From positions 1,478,846-1,486,541 of the forward strand of contig NZ_JH164926.1 of the NCBI RefSeq assembly GCF_000226875.1: DNA of 7,696 nucleotides, written 5' to 3'. The DNA comes from Neisseria shayeganii 871 (GTDB taxonomy: Bacteria; Pseudomonadota; Gammaproteobacteria; Burkholderiales; Neisseriaceae). Under the pieces are notes generated by a model. It was not told the origin of the DNA, did no database searches, and saw only the letters and a program-made list of their open reading frames with translations. Position numbers and translations under genes: made by a program. This document shows, one piece after another, positions 1 to 5,393 of the stretch (positions are counted from its first letter, which is position 1; each line of letters opens with the position of its first letter).

Positions 1-23
1 CCTGAAACGCTTTCAGGTAGCCT
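1..23 (-). terminator. DUS inverted-repeat terminator after uvrD (cut by window edge)
   Basis: Positions 1-7 (CCTGAAA) and 11-17 (TTTCAGG) are perfect inverted repeats around a 3-base loop. The right arm continues as a complete uptake sequence at 12-23. The left arm is cut by the window edge, but the pattern implies two DUS copies head to head. The hairpin lies about 30 bases past the uvrD stop codon. Paired uptake sequences are a known class of terminator in Neisseriaceae. Whether a T-run follows cannot be seen because it would lie outside the window. Confidence 0.65.
12..23 (-). repeat. DNA uptake sequence, Eikenella-type, exact
   Basis: Reads TTCAGGTAGCCT on the plus strand, the reverse complement of AGGCTACCTGAA. 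It is one arm of the hairpin that follows uvrD. DUS are bound by the minor pilin ComP and bias natural transformation towards DNA from related cells. Confidence 0.85.
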
Positions 24-53
24 TGAATCTTGCTCTGGGAAATAGGCGGCTGT

Positions 54-2252
54 TTAAGCCGACAGCACTTCCAATTTGGCAAACTGGGTGTCCAGCTCTT
101 TGATGCCCTGCTTGCCGAAGTTGATGGTGAGACGGGCGCTGCCGCTTTTCTGCACGCCGTCGATGATGACGCCGGTGCCGAATTTGGCGTGGCGCACGTT
201 TTGGCCGATGCGGAAACCGTCGAATTCGGCCGCAGCCGGAGCGGGCGCTTCTTGGCGGCGGCTGGAAACGGCAGGTGCGGCCGTATGTTGGCGGGCAGGC
301 GCGGCCGACAGGTAGTGCAGTAGCTCGGCGGGGATTTCGTCCACAAAGCGCGAAGGAATGCCGAAATGGGTTTGACCGTGCAGCAGGCGCTGCTGCGCCA
401 TGCTCAGATACAGCCGCCGGCGGGCGCGGGTGATGGCCACATACATCAGCCGCCGTTCTTCCTCCAGCCCGCCGCGTTCGGCCAGGCTCAATTCGCTGGG
501 GAAACGGCCTTCTTCCATGCCGGTGAGAAAGACGGCGTCGAATTCCAAGCCTTTGGCGGCGTGCACGGTCATCAGCTGCACCGCAGCTTCGCCGGACGCG
601 GCCTGGTTTTCGCCCGATTCGAGCGCGGCATTGCTCAGAAAGGCCAGAATCGGCCAGGTGGGCTGTTGAGCCGCATCGGCAGGCAGGGTTTCGAACTGGC
701 TGTCTTCCGGGCGGAAGGCGATGGCGGCGTGGATCAGCTCTTCCAGGTTGTCGAGGCGGTCTTGCTGGTCGCCTTTTTGGCTTTGGTAGTGGGCGAACAG
801 GCCGCTGTCTTTCACGGCAGCGGCCATTGTTTCGGGCAGGCTGAGGCAGGCGGCCTGCTGTTGCAGGGCGTCGATGAGGCGCACGAAGGCGGCCACTTTG
901 CCGTTTTTGATGCCTACGGTACAGGCGGCCTGCCACAGCGAGCCGCCTTCGGCGGCGGCCAGTTGCTGGATGTTTTCCACGGTGCGGCTGCCGATACCGC
1001 GGGCGGGCATATTGATCACGCGCAGCAGGGCATTGTCGTCGTGGGGATTGACCGCCAAACGCAGGTAGGCCAGCGCGTGCTTGATTTCCTGCCGTTCGTA
1101 AAAGCGCAGGCCGCCGTAGATTTTGTAGGCGATACCGGCTTGGAAAAAGGCTTGCTCCAACACGCGCGACTGGGCGTTGCTGCGGTAGAGCACGGCGATG
1201 TGGTCGAGCGGCAACCCTTCTTTGGCCAGCGCCTGGGTTTCGGCCACCACGAAGCGGGCCTCGTCTTGGTCGCTGAAGGCGGAGAGAAAACGGATTTTTT
1301 CGCCGCTTTCGGCATCGGTGCGCAGGTCTTTGCCCAAACGCTCGGCGTTGTTTTCAATGACGGCGTTGGCGGCGGCGAGAATATTGCCCACCGAGCGGTA
1401 GTTTTGCTCCAGTTTGAGCGGCTCGGCTACCTGAAAAGCCTGCATAAAGGCCTGCATATTGCCCACATGGGCGCCGCGGAAGCGGTAGATGCTTTGGTCG
1501 TCGTCGCCCACGGCAAACACGGCGGCCTGCTCGCCGGCCATCAGCTTCAGCCAAGCGTATTGCAGCTTGTTGGTGTCTTGGAATTCGTCCACCAGAATAT
1601 GGTTGAAGCGGCTTTGGTAGTGGCGGCGCAGCACCTCGTTTTCGCTGAGAATTTCGTAGCTTTTCAGCATCAGTTCGGCAAAATCCACCACGCCTTCCTG
1701 CCGGCAGAGGCGGTCGTAGGCGGCATAGCATTCGATGAGCCGTTTTTCGTGCGGGGTAACCGCCTCCAGCCGTTCTGCACGCAGACCGGCGTCTTTTTGC
1801 GCGTTGATGAAGCCCTGCAGGGTGCGCGGGGCGATGATTTCTTCGGCGATGTTCAGGTTTTTGAGCAAGCGTTTGATCAGCGAGAGCTGGTCGGACGTGT
1901 CGAGAATCTGGAAAGAAGCAGGCAGGCCGGCTTCGCGGTAATGCAGGCGTAAAAAGCGGTGGCACAGGCCGTGGAAGGTGCCCAGCCACATGGCGCGCAC
2001 GTTTACCGGCAGCATGGCGCCGAGGCGGGTTTGCATCTCTTTGGCGGCTTTATTGGTAAAGGTAACCGCCATGATGGAATGCACGCCGGCCTGGCCGGTT
2101 TGCAGCAGCCAGGCGATGCGGGTGGTGAGCACGCGGGTTTTACCGCTGCCGGCGCCGGCCAACACCAAAACGGATTGCGGCGGCCAAGTAACCGCCGCCA
2201 GCTGTTCGGCGTTCAGCCCCCGCAGCAGGCCTGCATTGCTTTGATTCGGCAT
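54..2252 (-). CDS. uvrD: UvrD-family superfamily 1 DNA helicase
   Basis: This is a 3'-5' ATP-dependent DNA helicase. In this family it unwinds incised DNA in nucleotide excision and mismatch repair in the cytoplasm. The full helicase motif set is visible (numbering from the chosen start): Walker A AGAGSGKT at 32-39, TFTNKAAKEM near 64, Walker B DEFQDTN at 222-228, VGDDDQSIY at 248-256, QNYRS at 283-287, TVHAAKGLEF at 562-571 and EEERRLMYVAITRARR at 597-612. An Ala/Pro-rich linker leads to a C-terminal Tudor-like domain (about 678-730), the RNA-polymerase-binding module of UvrD/PcrA. This domain argues against Rep. At 732 residues the length is normal for UvrD. The frame extends upstream to a TTG at 2300 and an ATG at 2297, but a likely -10 box overlaps those codons. 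I therefore chose the second of two adjacent ATGs (2255, 2252), which has GAAG 8 bases upstream. It lies 111 bases downstream of cobB on the same strand. Confidence 0.95.
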   Translation of the reverse strand: MPNQSNAGLLRGLNAEQLAAVTWPPQSVLVLAGAGSGKTRVLTTRIAWLLQTGQAGVHSIMAVTFTNKAAKEMQTRLGAMLPVNVRAMWLGTFHGLCHRFLRLHYREAGLPASFQILDTSDQLSLIKRLLKNLNIAEEIIAPRTLQGFINAQKDAGLRAERLEAVTPHEKRLIECYAAYDRLCRQEGVVDFAELMLKSYEILSENEVLRRHYQSRFNHILVDEFQDTNKLQYAWLKLMAGEQAAVFAVGDDDQSIYRFRGAHVGNMQAFMQAFQVAEPLKLEQNYRSVGNILAAANAVIENNAERLGKDLRTDAESGEKIRFLSAFSDQDEARFVVAETQALAKEGLPLDHIAVLYRSNAQSRVLEQAFFQAGIAYKIYGGLRFYERQEIKHALAYLRLAVNPHDDNALLRVINMPARGIGSRTVENIQQLAAAEGGSLWQAACTVGIKNGKVAAFVRLIDALQQQAACLSLPETMAAAVKDSGLFAHYQSQKGDQQDRLDNLEELIHAAIAFRPEDSQFETLPADAAQQPTWPILAFLSNAALESGENQAASGEAAVQLMTVHAAKGLEFDAVFLTGMEEGRFPSELSLAERGGLEEERRLMYVAITRARRRLYLSMAQQRLLHGQTHFGIPSRFVDEIPAELLHYLSAAPARQHTAAPAVSSRRQEAPAPAAAEFDGFRIGQNVRHAKFGTGVIIDGVQKSGSARLTINFGKQGIKELDTQFAKLEVLSA
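1424..1435 (+). repeat. DUS variant inside uvrD (11 of 12 bases)
   Basis: CGGCTACCTGAA differs from the Eikenella-type DUS only at the first base. It lies inside the uvrD coding sequence, just downstream of the VGDDDQSIY motif in the encoded protein. Single-mismatch uptake sequences within genes are usual in Neisseriaceae, and repair genes are among those known to carry them. Confidence 0.6.
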
Positions 2253-2285
2253 CATTATTTCTTCAGGATTGGTCTTCGGGGCGCG

Positions 2286-2314
2286 ATTATCCGGCATCAA
2301 AGCAAAGCCCGCAA
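2286..2314 (-). promoter_or_regulatory. Probable sigma-70 promoter of uvrD
   Basis: On the minus strand TTGCGG (2309-2314) is followed after exactly 17 bases by GATAAT (2286-2291). The -10 box matches five of six consensus positions and the -35 box three of six. Initiation would fall near 2279, giving a leader of about 25 bases to the ATGs at 2255/2252. It overlaps the upstream TTG/ATG codons of the uvrD frame, which argues against their use as start codons. This is a pattern match only. Confidence 0.45.
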
Positions 2315-2330
2315 CCGCCTGCGGCAGGGA

Positions 2331-2373
2331 GGCCGCCCACCCGCCTCATGGCGGCCGGCCCTTTCAACCGGCC
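2331..2373 (-). terminator. GC-rich hairpins at the end of cobB
   Basis: Two inverted repeats overlap here. GGCCGCC (2331-2337) pairs with GGCGGCC (2350-2356) over a 12-base loop. GGCCGG (2353-2358) pairs with CCGGCC (2368-2373) over a 9-base loop that contains the cobB stop codon. They share bases and cannot form together. There is no T-run, so this is a weak candidate for an intrinsic terminator. It may instead act as an RNA-stabilising or pausing structure between cobB and uvrD. Confidence 0.3.
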
Positions 2374-3044
2374 CCAATCAGGCGGCGCACCAATTCGGGC
2401 ACGCCGTCTTTGGCTTTGGCCGCCAACACTTCCACCCCCTGCAAGCCGGCCGGCGGACGCGGATCCACCAAAAAGCATTCGGCGCCATCGCGCACATATT
2501 CGAGCAGGCCGGCGGCGGGATACACCTTCATCGAAGTGCCCACCACCAGCACCTTGTCGGCCTGCGCCACCCACGCTGCCGCCGTCTCGATCAGCGGCAC
2601 CGGCTCGCCGAACCAGACAATGTGCGGGCGCAGCGGATGACCATGCGGGTCGGCATCGGCCAGGGTTTGGTCGCCTTGCCAGTCGATCACATAGCGCTCA
2701 TCCACGCTGCTGCGCAACTTGGTGAGTTCGCCGTGCAGGTGCAGTACCTGGCGGCTGCCGGCGCGCTCGTGCAGATTGTTCACGTTTTGGGTGACGATGC
2801 GCACATCGTAATGCGCCTGCAGCTCGGCCAAAGCCAGATGGGCGGCGTTGGGGCGGGCCTGCACCAGCTGGCGGCGGCGCGCGTTATAAAAATCCAACAC
2901 CAGCTGCGGATCGCGGGCAAAGGCCTCGGGCGTGGCCACTTGTTCCACCCGATGCCCTTCCCACAGACCGTCGCTGTCGCGAAAAGTTTTTAGGCCGCTG
3001 TCGGCGCTGATGCCGGCGCCGCTGAGCACCACAATGCTTTGCAT
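2364..3044 (-). CDS. cobB: CobB-type sirtuin, NAD-dependent protein deacylase
   Basis: Sirtuins remove acyl groups from lysines using NAD, giving nicotinamide and O-acyl-ADP-ribose; in bacteria CobB controls enzymes such as acetyl-CoA synthetase. In this 226-residue protein I see GAGIS at 9-13, TFRDSDGLW at 20-28, the YNAR motif at 53-56 (Tyr and Arg of this Y-x-x-R favour succinyl/malonyl substrates in the SIRT5/CobB class), the catalytic His in HLHGEL at 104, RPHIVWFGE at 139-147 and VGTSMKVYPAAG further on. Two features are odd. The normally invariant TQN(I/V)D motif reads TQNVNN, so Asp is Asn at 89. The stretch between LHGEL and RPHIVWFGE has no cysteines, so the usual structural zinc site is missing. 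I chose the ATG at 3044 because AAGGGA precedes it by 6 bases and the protein then begins like E. coli CobB; a start at 3071 would add nine residues. Uncertainty lies in activity and substrate, not in family. Confidence 0.9.
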   Translation of the reverse strand: MQSIVVLSGAGISADSGLKTFRDSDGLWEGHRVEQVATPEAFARDPQLVLDFYNARRRQLVQARPNAAHLALAELQAHYDVRIVTQNVNNLHERAGSRQVLHLHGELTKLRSSVDERYVIDWQGDQTLADADPHGHPLRPHIVWFGEPVPLIETAAAWVAQADKVLVVGTSMKVYPAAGLLEYVRDGAECFLVDPRPPAGLQGVEVLAAKAKDGVPELVRRLIGAG

Positions 3045-3287
3045 GGTTGTTCCCTTTTGATGCCGTTGCACACAACCGCCATCTTAACCGATTTCCCCGA
3101 TACTGAAGTTTGAGGACAAGGACTCAGGAAACTTGCAAAGCTGCCTCTTGCGGCAAAATGTGCACGCACCAAGCCAAGTGGAAAAGCCGATTTAGACGCT
3201 GTGCCAGCCAGACCTGCCAACACAGCGAGGTTACCCACTTGCACGCATTTGGTTGCCCGGCGTAAAGAGGGTCGCTTGACACGGCCT
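3045..3287. other. Intergenic stretch upstream of cobB, unexplained
   Basis: These 243 bases separate the cobB start from the MITE-like element. On the minus strand two overlapping frames stay open through most of it, one running into the element and one into cobB. Neither has a convincing start or a product I recognise. No DUS occurs and no strong promoter was found; the best -10-like hexamer, TAAGAT on the minus strand near 3079-3084, lacks a matching -35 box. It could hold the cobB promoter, a decayed gene, or part of a repeat. I assign no function. Confidence 0.3.
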
Positions 3288-3431
3288 GAGACCTTTGCAA
3301 AACCCCCATCTGCGGCGCATTTCTGCGTTGTGTGCTGCTCACTCGCTTTGCCTGTCTATGTGATATGTCTTCGCTCGCTGCGCTGCTACGCCTTGAACTG
3401 CATCCACATCTGGGGGTTTTGCAAAGGTCTC
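3288..3431. mobile_element. MITE-like element with 21-bp perfect terminal inverted repeats
   Basis: The left end (3288-3308) begins GAGACCTTTGCAAAA and continues into a run of five C and an A. The right end (3411-3431) is its exact reverse complement over all 21 bases. The element is 144 bp and too short to encode a transposase. Both sides carry the 5-base direct repeat GGCCT (3283-3287 and 3432-3436), a possible target-site duplication, although its GGCC core is itself palindromic. From memory, GAGACCTTTGCAAAA-type ends resemble those of IS5-family elements in Neisseria, so a non-autonomous derivative moved by such a transposase is plausible. It is not a Correia element, whose ends begin TATAGTGG. 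It sits between trmO and cobB, and a diverged copy lies beyond trmO. Confidence 0.75.
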
Positions 3432-3437
3432 GGCCTA

Positions 3438-3449
3438 GGGCTACCTGAA
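3438..3449 (+). repeat. DUS variant (11 of 12 bases), left arm of trmO terminator
   Basis: GGGCTACCTGAA differs from the Eikenella-type DUS only in its first base. It starts seven bases after the right end of the MITE-like element and pairs with the exact DUS at 3467-3478. Confidence 0.7.
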
Positions 3450-3477
3450 AAGTAACAAAGCTTTACTTCAGGTAGCC
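3439..3477. terminator. Paired-DUS terminator between the MITE and trmO
   Basis: GGCTACCTGAA (3439-3449) pairs with TTCAGGTAGCC (3467-3477) for 11 base pairs. After a two-base AA bulge the stem continues with GTAA (3452-3455) and TTAC (3463-3466) around a 7-base loop. The trmO stop codon lies inside the right arm, so the hairpin directly ends trmO transcription on the minus strand. The only T-tract (3479-3485, interrupted by a C) follows on the plus strand, so the sequence looks best as a plus-strand terminator and probably acts in both directions. Confidence 0.7.
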
Positions 3478-3478
3478 T
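3467..3478 (-). repeat. DNA uptake sequence, exact, overlapping the trmO stop codon
   Basis: On the minus strand AGGCTACCTGAA supplies part of a Glu codon, then GCT ACC TGA: the last two residues (Ala, Thr) and the stop of trmO. The gene and the uptake sequence share 11 bases. Confidence 0.85.
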
Positions 3479-4184
3479 CTTTTTCGGTGCCGCCCTTTGC
3501 TTCTTGTACACCGTCCGACGGCTCCGCCGCCAGCACCACCGCCTGGCCGTCGGCGATGCGGAAGCGGATTTCGTAGCCGGCCAGCGCCATCACATAAATC
3601 CGTTCGGGCAGGTTTTGGTAAGCCGGGCGCGGGTCTTGGGCAATGCTTTCTTCAACCAGCCGGCGCAGTGCTTCGGGCAGGCAGGCGGGGTCGGTTTGCC
3701 AGACCACGGTCAGCCGACTCGGCGGTTCGGCGGCGAAGCCGGCGGCGGCGTCGGGTCGGGCTTCCACAAAGGGAAGATAGGGCTTGATGTCGAGCACCGG
3801 TGTGCCGTCGAGCAAGTCGGCGCCGCTGCACCAGATACGTAAGGGGCGGCTGTGCTCGATGCGCTCCAGTTTCAGCAGCGAGAGGCCCAAGGGGTTCGGC
3901 CGGTGCGGGCTGCGGGTGGCGAACACCCCCATTTTCTGTTTGCCGCCCAAACGCGGCGGACGCACCAGCGGCGACCAGCCTTCGTCCAGCACGCCGTGGA
4001 ACACAAACTGCACCCACAGATAGCCGAAGTCGGCCAAACCGCGCACGCAGTCGGCGCCGAATTCGGGTTGGAATTCGATGCAGATTTCTGCTGACGGCGC
4101 CAGATGAGGTTGGCGCGGAATGCCGAATTTTTGTCGGAAAGGCGAACGCACTACGGCAATGGGGGAGAAAGCGTAGGACAGCAT
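3468..4184 (-). CDS. trmO: tRNA (adenine(37)-N6)-methyltransferase TrmO (YaeB/TsaA family)
   Basis: TrmO methylates N6-threonylcarbamoyladenosine at position 37 of threonine tRNAs with S-adenosylmethionine, giving m6t6A and better decoding. The 238-residue product matches the E. coli YaeB pattern along its length: SPIAVVRSPFRQKFGIPRQP at 7-26, VRPPRLGG at 74-81, MGVFATRSPHRPNPLGLS at 85-102, DGTPVLDIKPYLPF at 126-139 and DPRPAY at 184-189. I chose the ATG at 4184 because AGG lies 5 bases upstream and the family begins there. The frame continues to a TTG at 4256, but those 24 residues do not look like the family and overlap a small ORF. By comparison with YaeB, about 16 extra residues follow the usual end, and the last two plus the stop codon come from a DUS. 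The gene is bracketed by two related MITE-like repeats and is probably transcribed separately from ispA, 312 bases upstream. Confidence 0.92.
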   Translation of the reverse strand: MLSYAFSPIAVVRSPFRQKFGIPRQPHLAPSAEICIEFQPEFGADCVRGLADFGYLWVQFVFHGVLDEGWSPLVRPPRLGGKQKMGVFATRSPHRPNPLGLSLLKLERIEHSRPLRIWCSGADLLDGTPVLDIKPYLPFVEARPDAAAGFAAEPPSRLTVVWQTDPACLPEALRRLVEESIAQDPRPAYQNLPERIYVMALAGYEIRFRIADGQAVVLAAEPSDGVQEAKGGTEKEAT

Positions 4185-4242
4185 AAGCACCTGTAGGCAA
4201 TCTTTAGTTTGCAAATGCCAAGGAGATTTCAGGGTTTTATTT

Positions 4243-4326
4243 TTAAAAGTCCTCAAGGCCGAGACTTTTCGGGAGGTGGCAACGGTGCTGTCTGCCTCGG
4301 CGGTGTAGCCAATCTTGCATCTTCAT
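4243..4326 (-). CDS. Small ORF, 27 codons, upstream of trmO
   Basis: This is an unrecognised short reading frame. GGAGG (4333-4337) precedes its ATG by 6 bases, the best ribosome binding site in this part of the window. It begins MKMQDWLHRRGRQHR and ends SLGLEDF before TAA. The product would be basic and Trp/His-containing, with no signal peptide or membrane segment. It ends 58 bases before the trmO ATG, so it could be a leader peptide, or it could be a remnant frame within repeat-derived DNA: its start lies next to a diverged MITE copy, and a second AGGCCGAGAC end-like motif (4256-4265) lies inside it. Conservation is unknown and I assign no function. Confidence 0.3.
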   Translation of the reverse strand: MKMQDWLHRRGRQHRCHLPKSLGLEDF

Positions 4327-4340
4327 TTATTGCCTCCAGT

Positions 4341-4468
4341 GCAAAAATCCCAAATATGGATGCAGTTCAAGGCATCGCGCAGCGAACGTGAATGTCAGAA
4401 GTCATTATGGATAGAACATCCCACACGATAGGCAAGCAGGTAGTACACCTCTGTGTATGGTCCGCAGA
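4341..4468 (-). mobile_element. Diverged second copy of the MITE-like element
   Basis: Aligned by eye to the element at 3288-3431 in the opposite orientation. TGGATGCAGTTCAAGGC (4357-4373) is identical over 17 bases to the reverse complement of 3390-3406. Beside it GCAAAAATCCCAAATA (4341-4356) resembles the inner terminal repeat, GCAGCGAACG (4380-4389) resembles GCAGCGAGCG, and GTGTACTACC and TCTGCGG near 4440-4467 (minus strand) match GTGTGCTGC and TCTGCGG in the first copy. The outer terminal repeats are largely lost. AGGCCGAGAC at 4256-4265 may be the true outer end, in which case the copy is longer and includes the small ORF. The remaining bases of the trmO-ispA gap (4185-4242 and 4477-4496) show nothing else I can name. 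Confidence 0.55.
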
Positions 4469-4476
4469 CACTGCGG
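4462..4476 (-). terminator. Possible hairpin terminator after ispA
   Basis: CCGCAG and CTGCGG form a perfect 6-bp stem with a 3-base loop, 20 bases past the ispA stop. Next to it GTTCACTGAAC (4480-4490) is also palindromic. No T-run follows on the minus strand, so intrinsic termination would be weak. One arm coincides with the end of the diverged MITE copy. Confidence 0.35.
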
Positions 4477-4496
4477 CAATGTTCACTGAACCCCGA

Positions 4497-5393
4497 CTAA
4501 TAACGGCGGGCGGTAACAAAGTCGGCCAGCTGGTGCAGACGGTGTGCGGTATGTCCGAAAGGCTGAAGGGCGGCGCAGGCTTCTGCGGTCAGCTGTTCGG
4601 CATAGTGGCGGGCGGCGGCCAAGCCCATCAGTTTGACATAAGTGGGTTTGTCGGCTTCGGCGTCTTTGCCGGCGGTTTTGCCCAAGGTGGCGGTATCGGC
4701 TTCGCAGTCCAGCACGTCGTCGATCACTTGGAAGGCCAGGCCCAGTTTGGCGGCGTAGGTATCAAGGGCGGCCAATGCCGCTGCATCGGTATCGGGGCAG
4801 CACAGGGCGCCGAGTGCCACGGCGGCGCGGATGAGGGCGCCGGTTTTCAAGCGGTGCATGGTTTCCAATTGCGCTTGATCCATGTTTTGGCCGACGTGTT
4901 GCAGGTCGATGGCCTGCCCGCCGGCCATGCCCAGGCTGCCAGACGCTTGCGCTAGGGTTTGGATTTGCTGCAAACGGCGCTGGGCCGGCAGGCCGTTGGG
5001 GCGGCTGAGCAGCTCGAAGGCCAGCGTTTGCAGGGCGTCGCCGGTGAGCAGGGCGGTGGCTTCGTCGTATTGGATGTGGCAGGTGGGTTTGCCGCGGCGC
5101 AGGCTGTCGTTGTCCATGGCCGGCAGGTCGTCGTGCACCAGCGAATAAACGTGGATCAGCTCAACCGCCGCCATCGCCGCCTCCAAGGCGTCGCCGTGGG
5201 GGCGGCCGGTTTCGGCGGCGGCCAACACCAAAAGCGGGCGCAGGCGTTTGCCGCCGCCCAGGCTGACATAGCGCATGGCGTGGTGCAGGCGCTGCGGCTC
5301 GGTATCGGCGGCGGGCAGCAGGCGCTCCAGTACCAGCTCGGTTTGCGCCTGCGCTTTGTGCAGCCAGGCGGCAAAATCATTCGCTGGGTTCAA
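4497..5393 (-). CDS. ispA: (2E,6E)-farnesyl diphosphate synthase, TTG start
   Basis: IspA condenses dimethylallyl/geranyl diphosphate with isopentenyl diphosphate to make farnesyl diphosphate, precursor of undecaprenyl phosphate and quinone tails. The 298-residue protein is close to E. coli IspA (299). It shows GGGKRLRP at 46-53, the first Asp-rich motif DDLPAMD at 88-94 followed by RRGKPTCH, GMAGGQAIDL at 155-164, KTG at 183-185, the second Asp-rich motif DDVLD at 225-229 and GKTAGKDAEADKPTYV after it. An in-frame TGA lies two codons before the TTG at 5393 and the next in-frame ATG is at residue 40, past conserved sequence, so TTG is the start. AAGGAG at 5401-5406, inside xseB, lies 7 bases before it. 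The gene overlaps the end of xseB by 17 bases, so translation is probably coupled. In many proteobacteria dxs follows ispA; here it does not. Confidence 0.94.
   Translation of the reverse strand: MNPANDFAAWLHKAQAQTELVLERLLPAADTEPQRLHHAMRYVSLGGGKRLRPLLVLAAAETGRPHGDALEAAMAAVELIHVYSLVHDDLPAMDNDSLRRGKPTCHIQYDEATALLTGDALQTLAFELLSRPNGLPAQRRLQQIQTLAQASGSLGMAGGQAIDLQHVGQNMDQAQLETMHRLKTGALIRAAVALGALCCPDTDAAALAALDTYAAKLGLAFQVIDDVLDCEADTATLGKTAGKDAEADKPTYVKLMGLAAARHYAEQLTAEACAALQPFGHTAHRLHQLADFVTARRY

Noticed and set aside
366..1952. Long plus-strand open frame of 528 codons opposite uvrD
   Set aside because: It is a GC-rich antisense shadow of the helicase gene. The product is low in complexity with no known domain, whereas the minus strand encodes every UvrD motif.
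1959..2993. Long plus-strand open frame of 344 codons opposite cobB
   Set aside because: Antisense shadow of cobB and the uvrD 5' end; no recognisable family and it crosses two gene boundaries.
3045..3071. Longer cobB starting at ATG 3071
   Set aside because: ATG 3044 has a better ribosome binding site (AAGGGA), and the protein then begins directly at the sirtuin core as in the short CobB form.
3288..3431. Correia repeat or REP-type element instead of a MITE
   Set aside because: The ends begin GAGACCTTTGC, not TATAGTGG, and the element has one pair of long perfect terminal repeats, not a REP hairpin.
4185..4256. Longer trmO starting at TTG 4256
   Set aside because: The extra 24 residues do not resemble the family start and overlap the small ORF. 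ATG 4184 has a placed AGG and gives the family length.
4928..4944. AGGCTGCCAGAC as a DUS of another dialect
   Set aside because: It differs from the Simonsiella-type DUS at two or more positions and encodes conserved ispA residues; chance similarity is enough.
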